Source: Azoarcus sp. | GTDB lineage: Bacteria; Pseudomonadota; Gammaproteobacteria; Burkholderiales; Rhodocyclaceae | Assembly (NCBI GenBank): GCA_031259795.1 | Contig: JAIRLA010000291.1 | Location: 1-10,083 of the forward strand | Reading direction: 5' to 3' | Length of the DNA stretch: 10,083 bases | Part shown: positions 7,401 to 10,083 of the stretch, piece after piece | Position numbering within the stretch: the first letter of the stretch is position 1 | Layout: every line of letters starts with the position of its first letter | Translations under genes and position numbers: made by a program | The notes under the pieces: model-generated | Told to the model about the DNA's origin: nothing | Databases searched by the model: none | The model's input: only the letters and a program-made list of their open reading frames with translations

Positions 7401-7994
7401 ATGGATCGAACACGCTGCGACTGGGCCGCCGCCGAACCAAGCCTGCGCTATCACGACGAAGAATGGGGCGTCCCGCGCCTCGACGACCGCGGTCAATTCG
7501 AATTCCTCACCCTGGAAGCGGCGCAAGCGGGACTCTCGTGGAACACCATCCTCAAGAAACGCGAAGGCTACCGGCGCTGCTTCGCCGGATTCGACCCCGA
7601 ACAAGTCGCCCGCTTCACCCGGCAAGATGTGGAACGGCTGCTGCAAGACAGCGCCATCGTGCGCAACCGCAAGAAAATAGAAAGCGCCATCCACAACGCC
7701 CGCATCTTCCTCGACATCGCCGCCCGGCACGGCAGCTTCAGCGCCTGGCTCTGGCGATTCGTGGAAGGAAGGCCCATCCAGAACGCCTGGAAGAACATGC
7801 GCGAAATCCCCGCCGCCACCCCGCTCTCCGCGGCCATCTCCCGCGAAATGAAAAAACTGGGCTTCAAATTCATGGGCGGCGTCATCGTCTATGCCCACAT
7901 GCAAGCCACCGGCATGGTCAACGACCACCTGATCTCATGCTTTCGCCACGAACAAGTACGCTCCCCGCCGCATGGCGAATGGCACGCCGAATAG
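7401..7994 (+). CDS. tag: DNA-3-methyladenine glycosylase I
   Basis: A 197-residue base-excision-repair enzyme that removes 3-methyladenine from alkylated DNA. The zinc 'snap' of the family is complete: C6 (in RCDW), H18 (in YHDEEWGVP), H176 and C180 (in VNDHLISC) match C4/H17/H175/C179 of E. coli Tag. The base-recognition region reads LEAAQAGLSWNTILKKRE (38-55) with E39 and W47. GFKFMGGVIVYAHMQATGMVND gives the C-terminal part. The length is close to E. coli Tag, with a short extra tail. The ATG at 7401 has only a weak Shine-Dalgarno sequence (AAGAAA), consistent with some coupling to the gene 21 bases upstream. Nothing visible suggests alkylation-induced control. Confidence 0.96.
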   Translation: MDRTRCDWAAAEPSLRYHDEEWGVPRLDDRGQFEFLTLEAAQAGLSWNTILKKREGYRRCFAGFDPEQVARFTRQDVERLLQDSAIVRNRKKIESAIHNARIFLDIAARHGSFSAWLWRFVEGRPIQNAWKNMREIPAATPLSAAISREMKKLGFKFMGGVIVYAHMQATGMVNDHLISCFRHEQVRSPPHGEWHAE

Positions 7995-8093
7995 CACGGT
8001 GAAAACAGCCCGGACAGGACAACCCGGCGATTCCCGCATCCCCCCCGCCGAGCCGGCGAACTCCAAACTCCACCCATTCAGGGCGATACCGCC

Positions 8094-8915
8094 ATGTCGA
8101 TGAACGCCTTCCACGCCCGCCAGGGCAAACCGCGTCCGCCCCCCGCCCCCAAACCCGGGCGTCTCTCCAGCCGGGCGCGCGCCGACATCCTGCTCGTCCA
8201 GCAAGGACTCGCCGCCTCCCGCGGCGAAGCGCAAAACCTCATCAAAGCGGGGCGCGTCAGTTGGGCGCACGGCCCCATCGCCAAACCGGGGCAAGAACTG
8301 CCCGCCGCCACGGAATTGACCCTGGCCGCCACGCCCGAAACCCGCTACGTCTCGCGCGGCGGCCAGAAACTCGCGGGCGCGCTGCGCGCAAGCGGCCTGC
8401 CGGTTGCCGGGCGCGTCTGCCTCGACCTCGGGCAATCCACCGGCGGCTTCACCGACTGCCTGCTGCAAGCGGGCGCGGCGCGCGTCGTGGGCGTAGACGT
8501 GGGGCACGGACAACTGCACCCCCGCCTCGCGCAAGACGAACGCGTGGCCGCATTCGAAAAAATCAACTGCCGGACGCTCACCGCCGCGGCACTGGGAAAC
8601 GCCATGCCCGAAGCCGGGTTCGACCTCATCGTCGCCGACATCAGCTTCATCTCGCTCACCCTGATCCTCCCCCGGCTTCCCGCCCTGCTCGGCGCGACGG
8701 CGGACATGCTGCTGCTCGTCAAACCGCAATTCGAAGTCGGGCCGGGAAACGTCGGCAAGGGTGGTATCGTGCGCGACCCCGCCCTTTACGACGAAGTGGA
8801 AAAACGGCTGCGGGCGAGCGCGCGCGCCTTGCAACTGCAAGTTCGCGGCTGGTTCGACAGCCCCATCGCCGGCGCCGACGGCAACCGCGAATTCTTCATC
8901 TGGATATCCCCATGA
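8094..8915 (+). CDS. tlyA: TlyA-family rRNA (cytidine-2'-O)-methyltransferase
   Basis: A 273-residue SAM-dependent methyltransferase. A basic, proline-rich start (1-22) is followed by an S4 RNA-binding domain (about 23-84: RADILLVQQGLAASRGEAQNLIKAGRV) and an FtsJ/RrmJ-type domain (about 85-270). The domain carries SRGGQKL (87-93), SAM motif I as DLGQSTGGFTD (111-121, where many relatives have DVGASTGGFTD), VGVDVGHGQLHPRL, DISFISL (182-188) and LVKPQFE (209-215). The K-D-K-E catalytic set can be placed at K92, D182, K210 and E266. Mycobacterial TlyA methylates 16S C1409 and 23S C1920; proteobacterial homologues, often labelled hemolysin A, are less studied. The start at 8094 has a weak AGGG upstream; the ATG at 8100 is an alternative. 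The gap to tag is 99 bases without a clear terminator. It overlaps metF by ATGA. Confidence 0.94.
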   Translation: MSMNAFHARQGKPRPPPAPKPGRLSSRARADILLVQQGLAASRGEAQNLIKAGRVSWAHGPIAKPGQELPAATELTLAATPETRYVSRGGQKLAGALRASGLPVAGRVCLDLGQSTGGFTDCLLQAGAARVVGVDVGHGQLHPRLAQDERVAAFEKINCRTLTAAALGNAMPEAGFDLIVADISFISLTLILPRLPALLGATADMLLLVKPQFEVGPGNVGKGGIVRDPALYDEVEKRLRASARALQLQVRGWFDSPIAGADGNREFFIWISP

Positions 8916-9781
8916 ACACAGAACTCTCCATCGAATTCTTTCCTCCGCAAACCGACGAAGGCGTCGCCAAATTGCGTACCGAACGCGCGAAACTCGCCGC
9001 CCTCGGACCGAAATTCTTCTCCGTCACCTACGGCGCGGGCGGCTCCACGCGCGAACGCTCATTGGCCATCGTCGAAGAGATCGCCGCGGAAGGCCACGAA
9101 GCCACGCCGCACCTCTCCTGCATCGGCTCCACCCGGGCGGGCATCCGCGAGACCCTCGCCGGCTTCAAGGCCGCCGGCATCCGCCGCATCGTCGCGCTGC
9201 GCGGCGACCTGCCTTCCGGCATGGCCGCCCCGGGCGAACTGCGCTACGCCAACGAACTGGTCGAATTCATCCGCGCCGAAACAGGCGACGCCTTCCACAT
9301 CATCGTTGCCGCCTATCCCGAATGGCACCCGCAGGCCATCACCCCCGCCGCCGATCTCCAGAACTTCGCGCGCAAAGTAAAAGCCGGCGCCGACGCCGCC
9401 ATCACACAATACTTCTACAACGCCGACGCCTATTTCCATTTCATGGAAAAAACGCGCGCCCTTGGAATAGAGATACCCATCATCCCCGGCATCATGCCCA
9501 TCGCCAGCTTCTCCAGACTGGCGCGTTTCTCGGACGCCTGCGGCGCGGACATCCCGCGCTGGATGCGCCGGACATTCGAGAGCTACAGCGACGACGCGGC
9601 CTCCATCCGCGCCTTCGGACTGGAAATCGTCACCCGCCTGTGCGAAAGACTCCTGCGGGGCGGCGCGCCGGGACTCCATTTCTACAGCATGAACACCGCG
9701 GCACTGACCACGGAGATTTGGCGGCAGGTATCAGGCATCAAGGATCAGGGATCAGAAACCCGGGCCGGAACGGCCATGTAG
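8912..9781 (+). CDS. metF: 5,10-methylenetetrahydrofolate reductase MetF
   Basis: A 289-residue FAD-containing TIM-barrel enzyme that reduces methylene-THF to methyl-THF with NADH, the methyl donor for methionine synthase. Active-site residues known from E. coli MetF are present: E8 in IEFFPP (E28 there), D99 in LRGDLP (D120) and Q166 in AITQYFY (Q183). Other family text includes FFSVTYGAGGS, PHLSCI, VAAYPEWHP and IPGIMPI. The ATG at 8912 overlaps the tlyA stop (ATGA), so translation is probably coupled; no strong Shine-Dalgarno sequence precedes it. The frame is open far upstream inside tlyA, but that is antisense-free overlap, not protein. The last about 16 residues (from SGIKDQGS) are encoded by a 7-bp tandem repeat and beyond, and are not family sequence. 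In relatives ahcY often precedes tlyA-metF; it is absent here. Confidence 0.97.
   Translation: MNTELSIEFFPPQTDEGVAKLRTERAKLAALGPKFFSVTYGAGGSTRERSLAIVEEIAAEGHEATPHLSCIGSTRAGIRETLAGFKAAGIRRIVALRGDLPSGMAAPGELRYANELVEFIRAETGDAFHIIVAAYPEWHPQAITPAADLQNFARKVKAGADAAITQYFYNADAYFHFMEKTRALGIEIPIIPGIMPIASFSRLARFSDACGADIPRWMRRTFESYSDDAASIRAFGLEIVTRLCERLLRGGAPGLHFYSMNTAALTTEIWRQVSGIKDQGSETRAGTAM
9730..9757 (+). repeat. Four tandem 7-bp repeats inside the 3' end of metF
   Basis: The units are ATCAGGC, ATCAAGG, ATCAGGG and ATCAGAA. Gain or loss of a seven-base unit would shift the frame of the last residues of MetF and change its tail, but it lies outside the conserved enzyme, so the effect is probably small. 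Confidence 0.75.
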
Positions 9782-9787
9782 CCAAAT

Positions 9788-9831
9788 CAGCGGCGCTGCG
9801 CGCCGAATGGAAGGAAGTGGATTGCCACGTC
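9788..9831 (-). repeat. Inverted half-copy of the dispersed repeat
   Basis: CAGCGGCGCTGCGCGCC, GGAAGGAA and TGGATTGCCACG in this order are the reverse complement of the second half of the copy at 2589-2631, with a few mismatches. It opens the repeat cluster seven bases after the metF stop. Confidence 0.75.
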
Positions 9832-9853
9832 ATCACGAAAGCCGCCCCCACCT

Positions 9854-9879
9854 CGTCATTGCGAGGAGCGCAGCGACGT
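9854..9879 (+). repeat. Dispersed repeat, short direct copy
   Basis: Twenty-six bases from CGTCATTGCGAGGAG to GCGACGT are identical to 2566-2591; after that the sequence departs, so the copy is truncated. It is preceded by GCCCCCACCT, a C-rich lead-in also present before the copies at 2566 and 9915. Confidence 0.8.
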
Positions 9880-9914
9880 CTCCAGGGTGCGGGGTTGGAA
9901 CCAGGCCCCCACCC

Positions 9915-9950
9915 CGTCATTGGGAGGAGCGCAGCGACGTGGCAATACAG
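9915..9950 (+). repeat. Dispersed repeat, direct copy joined to the palindromic element
   Basis: The same 36 bases as 2566-2601 with two changes (TGGG for TGCG, and ATACAG for ATCCAG). It runs straight into the element at 9938-10074, sharing the GTGGCAAT core. Confidence 0.8.
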
Positions 9951-10074
9951 CTCGTACCAAAAGGAGCGAAGCGACGCTGATTTGTTGGGGGTGGGGAGTG
10001 GACGGGCGCTTCGTTCCTCCTTCCCTTTTTATCCAGCGGCGCTGCGCTCCGCATGGAACGCACTGGATTGCCAC
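9938..10074. repeat. ~137-bp palindromic intergenic element with ~44-bp imperfect terminal inverted repeats
   Basis: The left arm (9938-9981) starts CGTGGCAATACAG. The reverse complement of the right arm (10031-10074) starts CGTGGCAATCCAG. By eye the arms agree at about 34 of 44 positions without gaps, including GGAGCG, AGCG and CGCTG blocks. The middle (9982-10030) is G-rich and carries a hairpin followed by T5. No open frame of use lies within it. It resembles REP-pair (BIME-like) or non-autonomous MITE-like elements. The left part recurs at 721-811. Confidence 0.65.
9994..10030 (+). terminator. Intrinsic terminator within the palindromic element, downstream of metF
   Basis: GGGAG (9994-9998) pairs with TTCCC (10021-10025), GGA (10000-10002) with TCC (10015-10017), and CGGG (10003-10006) with TTCG (10010-10013) using G-U pairs. 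TTTTT follows at 10026-10030. The pairing scheme equals that of the copy at 777-811 although several bases differ. As no other terminator follows metF, this may end the flavin reductase-tag-tlyA-metF transcript. Confidence 0.5.
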
Positions 10075-10083
10075 GGGCCTGCG

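Larger units (their letters stand above)
9782..10083. other. Repeat cluster downstream of metF, no gene
   Basis: The 302 bases after metF are almost entirely copies and fragments of one dispersed repeat family in both orientations (itemised separately). Open frames across them translate repeat sequence and are not credible genes. Confidence 0.75.

Noticed and set aside
6678..7928. 416-codon minus-strand open frame opposite the flavin-reductase and tag genes
   Set aside because: It spans two genes with intact catalytic motifs on the other strand; its translation has no family features.
9782..10083. CRISPR array
   Set aside because: The copies are imperfect, in both orientations and irregularly spaced; there are no uniform spacers and no cas genes.

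Overview
The window looks like chromosomal DNA of a GC-rich betaproteobacterium, probably of the Rhodocyclales/Nitrosomonadales type. The evidence is the gene neighbourhoods argA-yggX and tlyA-metF and a CobD/CbiB-like membrane protein of a form I know from betaproteobacteria. The genus cannot be read from the sequence. Most of the window is ordinary housekeeping. The less ordinary parts are the left edge, which is the tail of a conjugative-element relaxase gene, and the intergenic spaces, which hold a family of dispersed, partly palindromic repeats.

Layout. Positions 1-408 hold the 3' end of a MobH-type (TraI_2) relaxase gene, as found in PFGI-1/ICEclc-like integrative conjugative elements. 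About 480 gene-free bases follow (409-888), with several inverted repeats and a repeat copy carrying an intrinsic terminator. Minus strand: murJ (889-2427, lipid II flippase) stands alone. A repeat-filled gap and a perfect 26-bp palindromic terminator separate it from a second minus-strand group. Read in the direction of transcription, that group is argA (N-acetylglutamate synthase), yggX (Fe-S/oxidative-damage protection), a CobD/CbiB/AmpE-like membrane protein and a BktB-like beta-ketothiolase. Plus strand: divergent from argA run a flavin-reductase-family protein, tag (3-methyladenine DNA glycosylase I), tlyA (rRNA 2'-O-methyltransferase) and metF (methylenetetrahydrofolate reductase). tlyA and metF overlap by the classic ATGA. 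The last 300 bases are a cluster of repeats that includes one nearly complete ~137-bp palindromic element.

How the genes relate. argA commits glutamate to arginine synthesis. metF feeds methyl groups to methionine/SAM, and tlyA uses SAM to methylate rRNA, which fits their common neighbourhood with ahcY in related genomes (ahcY is not in this window). tag and yggX both handle chemical damage, to DNA and to Fe-S proteins respectively, but nothing here shows that they are co-regulated. The thiolase and the CobD-like protein are probably just operon companions.

No new multi-gene system is apparent. The signals most worth following are the repeat family that carries a structurally conserved terminator, the conjugative-element boundary, and the CobD-like protein that lacks the motif of true cobinamide-phosphate synthases.
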